Of a DNA stretch of 43,889 nucleotides, positions 24,175 through 32,522 are shown piece after piece. Each line of letters starts with the position of its first letter. Within the stretch, counting starts at the first letter, position 1. The stretch comes from Actinokineospora enzanensis DSM 44649 (lineage in GTDB: Bacteria > Actinomycetota > Actinomycetes > Mycobacteriales > Pseudonocardiaceae): assembly GCF_000374445.1 (NCBI RefSeq), contig NZ_KB894447.1, positions 1 to 43,889 of the forward strand, read 5' to 3'. Under the pieces are notes generated by a model that worked only from the letters and a program-made list of their open reading frames with translations, was not told the origin of the DNA and did not search any database. A program made the translations under genes and the position numbers.

Positions 24175-26622
24175 GTGCAGCGGAACAGCGGGTCGCCCGC
24201 CAAGGCGACGACGACGATCCGGTCCCGCCTCACCGGCGTCGTGGTGGTGCCCAGCGTCATCCTGCTGGTGATGTGGGCGGTGTTCTCCTCCTACACGGTC
24301 TTCGACGGCATCTACCTCAAGGCCGTCACCGGCGGCGTGAAGGACGCCTCGATCCCCGCGGTCGACACCTTCGCCGCGCTGCAGCGCGAACGCCAGCTCA
24401 CCCTGACCGCGCTGAGCACCGCCAACCCCGACACCCTCGCGCTCAGGACACAGCAGCAGGCATCCGACAAGGCCATCGCCGACCTGCGCACCGCCCTGGA
24501 CAACCTCTCCGCGAACGCGCCCGCCGAGGTCAACGCCCGCGTCCAGGCCCTCAACCAGGCCCTGGCGCCTCTGCCGCAGCGCCGTGCCCAGGTCGAGTCC
24601 GGCCGCGCGGACAAGACCGAGATCTACAACTACTACAACAGCGTCCTGGACGCGGGCACCGCGCTGTTCGACACCCAGGCCCGCATCCTGCCCGACCCGG
24701 TCGTGGTGCAGGCCGGTCTGACCGCCACCGACATCTTCCGCGCCGCCGACCGCATGTCCCGCGCCTCCTCGCTCGGCTCCGCCGCGATCGCCGCGGGCAC
24801 GTTCAACGCCGACCAGCACGTCGAGTTCAGCAACCTCGTCGGCGCCTACCGCGCGGGCCTGGTCACCGCCGCGGGCGAGGGCACCGACAAGGTCAAGGCG
24901 CACTACCAGCGGCTCACCTCGGCCGAGTCCTGGCTGCGGCTGACCACCTTCGAGAACGCCATGATCGGCGCCGCGCCCCGGCCGGAGGGCACCACCGGCA
25001 CCGGCCGCAACCGGGTCGAGCCGCCGGTCATGCCGGTGCGCGCGGCCGACTGGGAGTCGGTCACCTCCACCGCCTCCGAGGAACTGGTCCGGCTGGCCAT
25101 CGAACAGGCCACCGACGGCGTCGACCTCGGCCTGCAACGCGCCGACGACAAGTTCTTCGAGGTCATCGTCGGCAGCCTGATCGCGCTGCTGGCCGTGGTC
25201 ACCGGCATCGTGCTCGCCGTGCGCATCTCCCGCCGACTGGTCAACAAGGCCCTGGTCACCCGCCTGGACCGGCTCAAGAACGACTCGCTGCGGCTGGCCC
25301 ACGAGCGGCTGCCCGGCATCGTCGACCGGCTGCGCACCGGCGACCACGTGGACGTGGGCGTGGAGGTCCCGCCGCTGGACTACGGCACCGACGAGATCGG
25401 CCAGGTGGCCGACGCGTTCAACGCCGCCCAGTACACCGCCATCGCCGCCGCGGTGAAGGAGAGCCAGGCCCGCGAGGGCGTCAACCGGGTCTTCCTCGGC
25501 ATCGCGCACCGCCACCAGGGCCTGGTGCACCGCCAGCTCAAGATCCTGGACAAGATGGAGCGCGAGGAGGAGAACCCCGAGCACCTCGACGCCCTCTTCC
25601 AGCTCGACCACCTGGCCACCCGCGCCCGCCGCAACGCCGAGAACCTGATCATCCTCGCGGGCGAGCAGCCCGGCCGCCAATGGCGCAAACCCGTGCGCCT
25701 GCTGGACATCCTGCGCGCCGCCGTCGCCGAGACCGAGCAGTACGTGCGGGTGCGCGTCCAGCAGGTCCCGGACGTCGCGCTGCAGGGCGTCGCGGTCGCC
25801 GACACCATCCACCTGGTGGCCGAGCTCGTCGACAACGCCGCCTCGTTCTCCCCGCCGCGCTCCCAGGTCGAGGTCTACACCAGCCTGGTCTCCGGCGGTG
25901 TCGCGGTGGAGATCGAGGACCACGGCCTTGGCATGACCGCCGAGGACCGGGAGGCGGCCAACCAGATGCTGGCCCGCCCGCCCGAGTTCGACGCCATGGC
26001 GCTGCGCGGCGAGTCCCGGCTCGGCCTGTTCGTGGTGGCCCGGCTGGCCGCCCGCCGGGCGATCCGGGTGGAGCTGCGCGAGTCCCCCTACGGCGGCACC
26101 GTGGCGCTGGTGTTCATCCCGTCCGACATCGTCGCCGAGACCGTCGAGTACGTGCCGGAGAACGAGCCGCCCAGCCCGCGCCCGCGCATCCCGGCCAGGG
26201 TGCCCGCCGCCCGGCCCGGCGGCGACAGCGCGCCCGCCATCCCGGTGCTCGACGAGCGGCGCGGCCCGATCGACAAGTTCTGGTCCGACGCGGTCGACGA
26301 GCCGGGCCGCCCGGTCGCGCCGGAGGCCACCCGGTGGCCGCAGAACGACGAGGAGGCGCCGGTCGAGGGCGGCGCCGTGGAGATGGGAGTGGGGGAGTCG
26401 CCGCACACGCAGAACGGGCACCCGGGCGGGCCCCCGAGCCTGCCCCGCCGGAAACGACAGCAGAACCTGGCCCCGCAGCTGCGCGAGGAGCCCGTGGTCG
26501 TCGAGTGGGAGGCCGAGCCCGAGGCCGACGGCGAGCAGACCGCCTCGCGGGTCCGCGACACCATGTCGGCGTTCCAGCGGGGCACGCTGCGGGCCCGGCG
26601 CACCGAGGAGGGCGAGGCGTGA
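24175..26622 (+). CDS. cvnA: Conservon sensor histidine-kinase-like protein CvnA
   Basis: This 815-aa membrane protein has TM1 at about residues 20-39, an extracytoplasmic nitrate-sensor-like helical domain to about 325, TM2 at about 328-348 and a HAMP-like linker. The segment with LDHLATRARRNAENL at about 480-495 takes the place of an H-box. The HATPase domain has ELVDNAASFSPP near 550, EDHGLGM, and GLFVVARLAARR near 616. The last 150 residues are Pro/acidic and disordered. It is a GTG start at 24175. Conservon proteins form a membrane complex resembling eukaryotic G-protein-coupled systems and affect development in Streptomyces. cvnB, cvnC and cvnD follow. Confidence 0.92.
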   Translation: MQRNSGSPAKATTTIRSRLTGVVVVPSVILLVMWAVFSSYTVFDGIYLKAVTGGVKDASIPAVDTFAALQRERQLTLTALSTANPDTLALRTQQQASDKAIADLRTALDNLSANAPAEVNARVQALNQALAPLPQRRAQVESGRADKTEIYNYYNSVLDAGTALFDTQARILPDPVVVQAGLTATDIFRAADRMSRASSLGSAAIAAGTFNADQHVEFSNLVGAYRAGLVTAAGEGTDKVKAHYQRLTSAESWLRLTTFENAMIGAAPRPEGTTGTGRNRVEPPVMPVRAADWESVTSTASEELVRLAIEQATDGVDLGLQRADDKFFEVIVGSLIALLAVVTGIVLAVRISRRLVNKALVTRLDRLKNDSLRLAHERLPGIVDRLRTGDHVDVGVEVPPLDYGTDEIGQVADAFNAAQYTAIAAAVKESQAREGVNRVFLGIAHRHQGLVHRQLKILDKMEREEENPEHLDALFQLDHLATRARRNAENLIILAGEQPGRQWRKPVRLLDILRAAVAETEQYVRVRVQQVPDVALQGVAVADTIHLVAELVDNAASFSPPRSQVEVYTSLVSGGVAVEIEDHGLGMTAEDREAANQMLARPPEFDAMALRGESRLGLFVVARLAARRAIRVELRESPYGGTVALVFIPSDIVAETVEYVPENEPPSPRPRIPARVPAARPGGDSAPAIPVLDERRGPIDKFWSDAVDEPGRPVAPEATRWPQNDEEAPVEGGAVEMGVGESPHTQNGHPGGPPSLPRRKRQQNLAPQLREEPVVVEWEAEPEADGEQTASRVRDTMSAFQRGTLRARRTEEGEA

Positions 26623-26686
26623 GAACGCGGCGCGCAGCAACGGCAGGACACCGCAATCGCTCGACGACGGGGAAGGGCAGCCCGAG

Positions 26687-27118
26687 GTGAACGACAAGAT
26701 CGGCCAAGACCACCAGCTGAACTGGCTGCTGGACGACCTGGTCCGCCGGGTCGTCGGCATCCGCCACTCGGTCGTGCTGTCCGCGGACGGGCTGCTGTTG
26801 GGCCGTTCCGCGGAGCTGTCCAAGGACGACTCCGAGCACCTGTCCGCGATGGCCTCGGCGTTCCAGAGCCTGGCCAGAGGAACCGGCAGGCAGTTCGGCG
26901 GCGGCCAGGTGCGCCAGACCATCGTGGAGATGGACCACGCGTTCCTGTTCGTCACCGCCGCGGGCCGCGGCGCCTGCCTGGCCGTGCTCGGCGAGGAGGA
27001 CGCCGACGTGGGCATGATCGCCTACGAGATGAACATGCTGGTCAAGCGGGTCGGCGCGCACCTGGCCTCGGCCCCCCGGGGCGGTGCCCCGGCCGTCTCC
27101 GGACGACGGCCCTCGTGA
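26687..27118 (+). CDS. cvnB: Roadblock/LC7 protein CvnB
   Basis: This 143-aa Roadblock/LC7-domain protein has the typical NWLLDDLVRRVVGIRHSVVLSADG start and GGQVRQTIVEMDHAFLFVTAAG core. Roadblock proteins regulate small GTPases; in conservons CvnB binds the GTPase CvnD. The GTG start at 26687 follows GGGCAGCCCGAG, 64 bp after cvnA. The stop overlaps the cvnC start. The C-terminal 20 residues are Ala/Gly/Pro/Arg-rich. Confidence 0.93.
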   Translation: MNDKIGQDHQLNWLLDDLVRRVVGIRHSVVLSADGLLLGRSAELSKDDSEHLSAMASAFQSLARGTGRQFGGGQVRQTIVEMDHAFLFVTAAGRGACLAVLGEEDADVGMIAYEMNMLVKRVGAHLASAPRGGAPAVSGRRPS

Positions 27119-27489
27119 TGCCGGGCGACCAGGACTGGTGGTTCGACGAGGCAGCCGGACCGCTCGTGCGCCCCTACGCGATGACGCGGGGGCGCACCCG
27201 GCCCAACGCCCCGAACCTCAACCTGGTCACCCAGGTCCAGGTCACCCGCGCGCCCTCGGACACCTCGGCGCTGTCCCCGGAGCACCTGCGCATCATCGAG
27301 CTCTGCCACGTCCCGCTCTCGGTCGCCGAGGTGGCCGCGTACGTGAACCTGCCGCTGGTGGTGGTGAAGGTCCTGCTCGGCGACCTGATCGAACGCGGCG
27401 ACGTGCGCGCGGGCGCGCTGTTCCAGACCACGGAGATCTCCGACACGAAGCTCCTACAGGCGGTACTCGATGGCATTCGGAGGATCTGA
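27115..27489 (+). CDS. cvnC: DUF742 protein CvnC
   Basis: This 124-aa DUF742 protein is the third conservon member. It has WFDEAAGPLVRPYAMTRGRT at the N-terminus, LSPEHLRIIELCHVPLSVAE (a probable winged-helix fold) and LPLVVVKVLLGDLIERGDV. GTG at 27115 overlaps the cvnB stop (GTGA); an ATG three bases later is an equally good start. Its 3' end overlaps cvnD by 20 bp, showing tight co-translation. The molecular role is not established. Confidence 0.92.
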   Translation: MMPGDQDWWFDEAAGPLVRPYAMTRGRTRPNAPNLNLVTQVQVTRAPSDTSALSPEHLRIIELCHVPLSVAEVAAYVNLPLVVVKVLLGDLIERGDVRAGALFQTTEISDTKLLQAVLDGIRRI

Positions 27490-28078
27490 CCAGGTGAACG
27501 ACACCCTCACGGTCCCCACCTCGTTGAAGATCGTGGTCGCAGGCGGCTTCGGCGTCGGCAAGACCACCATGGTGAACTCGGTCAGCGAGATCCCCCCGCT
27601 GCGCACCGAGGAGGTGCTCACCGAGGCCAGCGTCGGCGTGGACGACATGCAGGGGATAGAGGGCAAGGAGACCACCACCGTCGCGCTGGACTTCGGCCGC
27701 ATCACGATCAACCCGCAGGTGGTGCTCTACCTGTTCGGCACCCCGGGGCAGAACCGGTTCTGGTTCATGTGGGACGAGCTGGCGCACGGCGCGCTGGGCG
27801 CCATCGTCCTGGTGGACACCCGCAGGCTCGACTCCAGCTTCCCGTCGATCGACTTCTTCGAGCGGCGCGACATCCCGTTCGTGGTGGCGGTCAACGGCTT
27901 CGACGGCGCCTGGGACCACACGGTGGACGAGGTCCGCCAGGCCCTCGACATCGAGCCGACGGTGCCGGTCGTGAAGTGCGACGCGCGCACGCGGGAGTCC
28001 AGCAAGGGCGTCCTGGTCGAGCTGGTCCAGTACACGATGGCCCAGCTCGAACAGCGCGCCCCGGCCCGCCAGTCCTGA
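27470..28078 (+). CDS. cvnD: Small GTPase CvnD
   Basis: This 202-aa Ras-like GTPase of the conservon type has a P-loop GGFGVGKTT at about residues 25-33, a TT switch I region, the G3 segment LFGTPGQNRFW and a G4 loop AVNGFDG that departs from the classical NKxD as in other CvnD proteins. The last segment KCDARTRESSKG acts as G5. It works with CvnB as GTPase partner beneath CvnA. The ATG at 27470 lies inside cvnC. A perfect hairpin follows, and no cytochrome P450 gene (cvnE type) is present. Confidence 0.93.
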   Translation: MAFGGSDQVNDTLTVPTSLKIVVAGGFGVGKTTMVNSVSEIPPLRTEEVLTEASVGVDDMQGIEGKETTTVALDFGRITINPQVVLYLFGTPGQNRFWFMWDELAHGALGAIVLVDTRRLDSSFPSIDFFERRDIPFVVAVNGFDGAWDHTVDEVRQALDIEPTVPVVKCDARTRESSKGVLVELVQYTMAQLEQRAPARQS

Positions 28079-28094
28079 CCCAGGGAACGAGAGA

Positions 28095-28121
28095 CGGCCC
28101 GGGGTTGATCACCCCGGGCCG
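28095..28121. terminator. Bidirectional terminator between cvnD and the tryptophanase
   Basis: CGGCCCGGGGT (28095-28105) pairs perfectly with 28111-28121 around TGATC. It lies 17 bp after cvnD and 12 bp beyond the tryptophanase stop, serving both convergent operons. Confidence 0.88.
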
Positions 28122-28132
28122 TGCTCGTGCTC

Positions 28133-29506
28133 TCAGCGGATGGGCTCGACCCGGCAGTTGAAATGCCGCAGCAGCGGCGGTGACTCCACGATCCGGTAGC
28201 CGGGCACCCGCTCCGGCGCCTTGGCGATCTCCGCGAGCACCTCGGCCACGTATTCCAGGTGGCTCTGTGTGTACACCCGCCGCGGGATCGCCAGCCGCAC
28301 CAGCTCGTAGGGCGCGGACTTCACCAGGTTGCCGTCCGCGTCCTCCTCGCCCAGGTACAGCGACCCCAGCTCGGCGCACCGGATGCCGCCAGCCAGGTAC
28401 AGCTCCATCGCCAGCGCGTGCCCCGGGTACCGGCCCGGCGCCAGGTGCGTGAGCAGCCTGCCCGCGTTCAGGTACAGCGCGTGGATCCCGGCGGGCCGCA
28501 CGATCGACACGCCCGCCGCGGTGATCAGCTCGCCGAGGTGGTGCGTGGCCGCCGCCCGCGACCGCAGGTAGTCCGGCTGCACGACCTCGCGCAGGCCCTG
28601 CGCCAGGATCTCCAGGTCCCGCCCGGACAGCCCGCCGTAGGTGCGGAAGCCCTCGGTGGCCGTGAGCAGCAGCTCGCAGCGCTTGGCCAGCTCCTCGTCG
28701 CGCACCGCCAGGAACCCGCCGATGTGCGCGATGGCGTCCTTCTTCAGCGACGCCACCGCGCCGTCGGCCAGGTCGAACGCCAGCCGGGCGACCTGCGCGG
28801 GGGACAGGTGCGCGTACCCGGGCTCACGCTGGGTCACCAGCCACGCGTTCTCCGCGAACCGGGCCGCGTCCAGGTAGAACGGCACCCCGTGCTGCCTGCA
28901 CAGCCGCGACACGGCGGTCAGGTTGGCCATCGATACCGGTTGCCCGCCGCCGCCGTTGTTGGTCACCGTCATCAGCACGATGCCGACCCGGTCGCGGTCC
29001 GGGCCGGTCAGCGCGTCGGTCAGCGCCGCGAGGTCGATGTCGCCCTTGAACGGCGCCTCGCTGTCCAGGTCGGCTGCCTCCTGGCAGGGCAGGTCGACCG
29101 CGACCGCGCCGACCAGCTGCACGTTCGCCCTGGTCGTGTCGAAATGCGTGTTGCTCAGCGACAGCTGGCCGGGCTTGAGCAGGGTGGCGAACAGGATCCG
29201 CTCCGCCGCCCGCCCCTGGTGCACCGGCATGATGTGCGGATAGCCGGTGAGCCCTTCCACCTCGGCCCGGAAGCGGTAGAACGACCGCGCGCCCGCATAC
29301 GACTCGTCCCCGACCATGCCTGCGGCCTGTTGCGCGGCGGAAAGGGCATTCGTCCCGGAATCGCTCAGGAGATCGATCGTGATCTCCTCGGCGCGCAGGT
29401 TGAATGGGTTGTACCCGGCCCGCGCCAACGCCGCCTCGCGCTCGGCCCGGGTCAGCACCGGAATGGGTTCGACGACCTTGACCCGGTACGGCTCCATCAA
29501 CGGCAT
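28133..29506 (-). CDS. tnaA: Tryptophanase-family beta-eliminating lyase
   Basis: This 457-aa PLP enzyme is of the tryptophanase / tyrosine phenol-lyase family. It begins EPYRVKVVEPIPVLTRAERE and has the diagnostic DLLSDSGTNALSAAQ, HQGRAAERILF and VTNNGGGGQPVSMAN segments. The Schiff-base lysine lies in SLKKDAIAHIGG, which resembles tryptophanase (SxKKDA) more than tyrosine phenol-lyase. It would split tryptophan to indole, pyruvate and ammonia. A prenyltransferase gene lies just upstream in the same direction, so the indole is probably prenylated. The ATG at 29506 has AAGGAC 12 nt upstream; an in-frame ATG three codons later is possible. Confidence 0.92.
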   Translation of the reverse strand: MPLMEPYRVKVVEPIPVLTRAEREAALARAGYNPFNLRAEEITIDLLSDSGTNALSAAQQAAGMVGDESYAGARSFYRFRAEVEGLTGYPHIMPVHQGRAAERILFATLLKPGQLSLSNTHFDTTRANVQLVGAVAVDLPCQEAADLDSEAPFKGDIDLAALTDALTGPDRDRVGIVLMTVTNNGGGGQPVSMANLTAVSRLCRQHGVPFYLDAARFAENAWLVTQREPGYAHLSPAQVARLAFDLADGAVASLKKDAIAHIGGFLAVRDEELAKRCELLLTATEGFRTYGGLSGRDLEILAQGLREVVQPDYLRSRAAATHHLGELITAAGVSIVRPAGIHALYLNAGRLLTHLAPGRYPGHALAMELYLAGGIRCAELGSLYLGEEDADGNLVKSAPYELVRLAIPRRVYTQSHLEYVAEVLAEIAKAPERVPGYRIVESPPLLRHFNCRVEPIR

Positions 29507-29551
29507 GTTTTGTTAACGTCCTTTTCCCCGGTTGTTCTCAGTGGAGTGTCC

Positions 29552-30667
29552 TCACGCCGCGCCCGCCCGGACCCGCCCCGGTTCGGCGACCGCGTACGCC
29601 TCGGCCGACAGGTAGACCGTGATGCCCGGCCGGGGGCGGCCGGTCTTGAGCGACACGTGCGCGATCAGCCCGACACCGTCGGCGAGTGGACGGTCGGTGA
29701 CCGCCGCGATCGCCCGGGACAGCGGCCGGTCGTCGAACCCGTGCCTGGCCAGCAGGGCGCGCACCCGCGCCAGCGCCACCTCGTCGTCGGGCACGTAGTC
29801 GCGCACCGGCAGGTACAGCGAGAACCCGCTGGGCCCCGGCGCGTCCTGCAGGAACGTGTGGCTGGAGACCAGCGGCCTGCCGTCGTAGACGTCGGTGTCG
29901 CCGACGACCCGGTGGAACTCGGCGAGCGCGTCCAGGTCGGTGTCCGGGCTGGCCGCCGCCAGCGGTCCCATGTGGGCGATCCGGGCCCTGGGGTGCGTGC
30001 GGTAGACCTTGACCCGCGAGCGCGGCGTGTCGTCGAGGTCCAGCGCGAAGAACGAGAAAGTGTCCACAGTGGAGCACGGGCGCGCGCCGCGGCCGCGCAG
30101 CGCGGCCGCCGCGTCGGCGAACCCCAGCCGGTCCAGACCACTGATGACCAGGCCCTCGGCCGCGGCCGCGCCGGACACCTGGGGGTTGAGATATACCTTG
30201 ACCCGCACCGCCGCCGCGGTCACCACCACCGAGAACCACAGCGAGAACAGCCCGCGCGGGTCCTCGGGGAGGAACAGGTCGCGCACCGCGTCGAAACGGT
30301 CCAGCGACAACGGGTACCGCTCGGCCAGGCCGTCCAGCCCGCGCAGCGCGGCGGCCAGCAGCGCGCGTCCGCCGGGCCGCTGCGGGCCGCATTCGACGAG
30401 CAGCCGCAGGGTGTGCGAACCGTCCTCTTCGAACGAGACGGAGTACTCGACGGGCGTGTGGTCGTCGGACACATCGGACCGCCACAGCGGCGGCTCGGTC
30501 ACCGCTCGCGTGCCCGCCGGGCCGAACAGCCCGGCGACGACCGCGCACACCTCGTCGGCCCGGTGGTCGAGGCCGATGGCGTGGCAGAGTCCGCGCAATT
30601 GGGCCCCGGTATGTTCGTTCAGCGAGATCGTGCTCTGCACCTCGGGGCCCTCACTGTCGCGGAACAA
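29552..30667 (-). CDS. ABBA-fold aromatic (indole) prenyltransferase
   Basis: This 371-aa protein of the DMATS/CymD/IptA type attaches a dimethylallyl group to an indole. Diagnostic segments are PPLWRSDVSDDHTPVEYSVS, VRVKVYLNP (substrate-binding barrel strand), SRVKVYRTHPRARI and FSLYLPVRDYVPDDE. Alternating basic residues in the KVYLNP and KVY strands bind diphosphate. I used the TTG start at 30667, with GGAGA 9 nt upstream; a GTG at 30640 is an alternative. It precedes the tryptophanase by 45 bp. A similar pair makes 6-dimethylallylindole in Streptomyces. Position of prenylation cannot be told. Confidence 0.87.
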   Translation of the reverse strand: MFRDSEGPEVQSTISLNEHTGAQLRGLCHAIGLDHRADEVCAVVAGLFGPAGTRAVTEPPLWRSDVSDDHTPVEYSVSFEEDGSHTLRLLVECGPQRPGGRALLAAALRGLDGLAERYPLSLDRFDAVRDLFLPEDPRGLFSLWFSVVVTAAAVRVKVYLNPQVSGAAAAEGLVISGLDRLGFADAAAALRGRGARPCSTVDTFSFFALDLDDTPRSRVKVYRTHPRARIAHMGPLAAASPDTDLDALAEFHRVVGDTDVYDGRPLVSSHTFLQDAPGPSGFSLYLPVRDYVPDDEVALARVRALLARHGFDDRPLSRAIAAVTDRPLADGVGLIAHVSLKTGRPRPGITVYLSAEAYAVAEPGRVRAGAA

Positions 30668-31193
30668 TACTGGTCTCCAACGTTCGTGGGCAACGTACGG
30701 GTGAGCCGGAACCCGCCACTACCGCCAAGCAAGTGAAGAGATCATGCCGTCGCGCTGACCGAGCGTAAATGACGGTCCAGTGGCGAATTCCACCATTGAC
30801 CGGCAAATTGACCACGGAGTGTCGCCCCTTTCTTCGGCGGTCGATGTGAACCAATTCACATCGTGAAAAACTTACCGATCCGGGCCGTGCCGCGGGCATC
30901 GCGCATGATCAGTAAATATGCGTGAACGTGCATAAGATCGCGTTCGGACTGGTCCATCTCGGACAGACGAGCCCTGTCGGACACGCACCGTAGTCGAGCG
31001 ATCTGCATCACGTGTCCACCCAGTGGGCCGAACGGGCACCCGAGCGGTCCACTCACCCCGTCGCGGTCCGCCCGGGTCCCGGCCCGCGAATCGGACATCG
31101 TGTTAGCGTCGGGGTCATGACATCACCGGATGGCTGCAGTCCCGGGCCGGGTGACGCCCGGCGCCCGACCCGCCGCACACCGCTTCCCGCGGA
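30668..31193. other. Gene-free region between the prenyltransferase and DUF21 genes
   Basis: About 525 bp. The left 300 bp are less GC-rich than usual and probably hold the divergent promoter of the prenyltransferase operon; no gene is supported. A short reading frame (31117-31206, 29 codons) begins 7 bp after a TAGCGT hexamer (31104-31109) and ends ECRC-stop, overlapping the DUF21 start. It may be a leaderless leader peptide or chance. Confidence 0.45.
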
Positions 31194-32522
31194 GTGCCGG
31201 TGCTGATCCTGATCGGTCTCGTGACCGTCCTGGTGCTCACCGCCGCCACCGGCTACTTCGTGGCCCAGGAGTTCGCCTACGTCGCCGTCGACCGCAACCG
31301 CCTGCGCCAGCTCGCCGACGACGGCGACCAGGCCGCCGAACGCGCCTACCGGGTCACCCAGCGGCTGTCGTTCATGCTCTCCGGCGCCCAGTTCGGCATC
31401 ACCGTCACCGCCCTGCTCGTCGGTTACGTCTCCGAGCCCTACCTGGGCGGCGGCGTCGCCGAGTCGATCGGCCTCACCGGCCTGTCGACCGCGGCGAGCC
31501 ATGCGCTGTCGGTCGTGCTCGCCCTGCTCGTGTCCACCGTCGTGCAGATGGTCTTCGGCGAGCTGGCCCCCAAGAACCTCGCCATCGCCAAACCCGAGGC
31601 CCTCGCCAAGGCGCTGAGCCGCTCCACCCTCGGCTACCTCGCCGTCGCGGGCCCGCTGATCAGGCTGTTCGACACCGTGTCCACCCGGTTGCTGCGGGCC
31701 GTGGGCATCGAGCCCATCGAGGAGCTGCCCCAGGGCGCCACCCCGGAGGACCTGCGCGGCATCATCGGCGAGTCCCGCCAGGGCGGCCACCTCGACCCCG
31801 GCACCTCCCGCCTGCTCGAAGGCGGCCTCGACTTCCGCACCCTCACTGCGGGGCAGGTCATGACCCCGCGCGTCGACGTGCACGTGACCCGGGCGGACGA
31901 CCCCGTCACCCGGGTGGTGGAACTGCTCGACACCGGCCGCTCCCGCTTCCCCGTCGTCGGCACCGACATCGACGACGTCCGCGGCGTCGTCGGCCTCGCC
32001 GAGGTCCTGACCATCCCCCCGGACCGCCGCGCCGACACCCCCGTCGGCGACATCGCCGCACCCGCCCTGTTCCTGCCCGACAGCCTCCCGCTGCCCGAGG
32101 TCCTCGAACGCCTGCGCGCCGAACACCGCCAGCTCGCCTGCGTCGTCGACGAGTTCGGCGGCTTCGCAGGCGTGGTCTCCTTCGAGGACGTCGCCGAGGA
32201 GGTCGTCGGCGAGATCCTGGACGAGGACGACCACCTGGAGTCGCACGCCGTCGCCCACCCCGACGGCTCCTGGTCGCTGCCCGCCCGCTGGCGGGTCGAC
32301 GAGGTGGCCGAGGTGACCGGCATCGAACTGCCCGACAGCCCCGGCTACGACACCGTCAGCGGCCTGGTCATGCAACGCCTTGGCCGGGTGCCCCGCCCCG
32401 GCGACCAGGTCGAGGTCCCGCTCACCGCGGCCACCGCCCTGCTCTCGGTCACCGAGGTCCACCGCCGCGTCCCCCACACCGTGCTGGTCTCGGTCACCCA
32501 CGACGTCGAGGTGTCCCGATGA
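31194..32522 (+). CDS. DUF21/CBS/CorC_HlyC-type membrane protein
   Basis: This 442-aa protein of the CNNM/CorC (hemolysin-like) family has a DUF21 membrane domain at residues about 1-180 (three or four helices, first LILIGLVTVLVLTAATGYFV, and the conserved VFGELAPKNLA segment). A CBS pair follows at about 210-340 (VMTPRVDVHV, DEFGGFAGVVSFED). A C-terminal CorC_HlyC domain at about 355-440 contains RLGRVPRPGD. Members act in magnesium or cobalt transport or stress tolerance; function here is not proven. GTG at 31194 or 31200 are possible starts. Its stop overlaps the next gene by ATGA. Confidence 0.88.
   Translation: MPVLILIGLVTVLVLTAATGYFVAQEFAYVAVDRNRLRQLADDGDQAAERAYRVTQRLSFMLSGAQFGITVTALLVGYVSEPYLGGGVAESIGLTGLSTAASHALSVVLALLVSTVVQMVFGELAPKNLAIAKPEALAKALSRSTLGYLAVAGPLIRLFDTVSTRLLRAVGIEPIEELPQGATPEDLRGIIGESRQGGHLDPGTSRLLEGGLDFRTLTAGQVMTPRVDVHVTRADDPVTRVVELLDTGRSRFPVVGTDIDDVRGVVGLAEVLTIPPDRRADTPVGDIAAPALFLPDSLPLPEVLERLRAEHRQLACVVDEFGGFAGVVSFEDVAEEVVGEILDEDDHLESHAVAHPDGSWSLPARWRVDEVAEVTGIELPDSPGYDTVSGLVMQRLGRVPRPGDQVEVPLTAATALLSVTEVHRRVPHTVLVSVTHDVEVSR

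Noticed and set aside
24115..27015. 966-codon minus-strand open frame opposite cvnA/cvnB
   Set aside because: High-GC shadow frame; the plus strand carries clear conservon domains and the minus frame shows only Gly/Arg/Val-rich low complexity.
30668..30684. DasR operator at the prenyltransferase start (ACTGGTCTCCAACG)
   Set aside because: Only a half match; no palindrome.
30856..31098. Minus-strand 80-codon frame
   Set aside because: No ribosome site or family-like sequence; lies in a probable promoter region.
31130..32518. Long N-terminal extension of the second DUF21 gene
   Set aside because: It is an out-of-frame shadow of the first DUF21 gene; homology starts at the ATG 32519.
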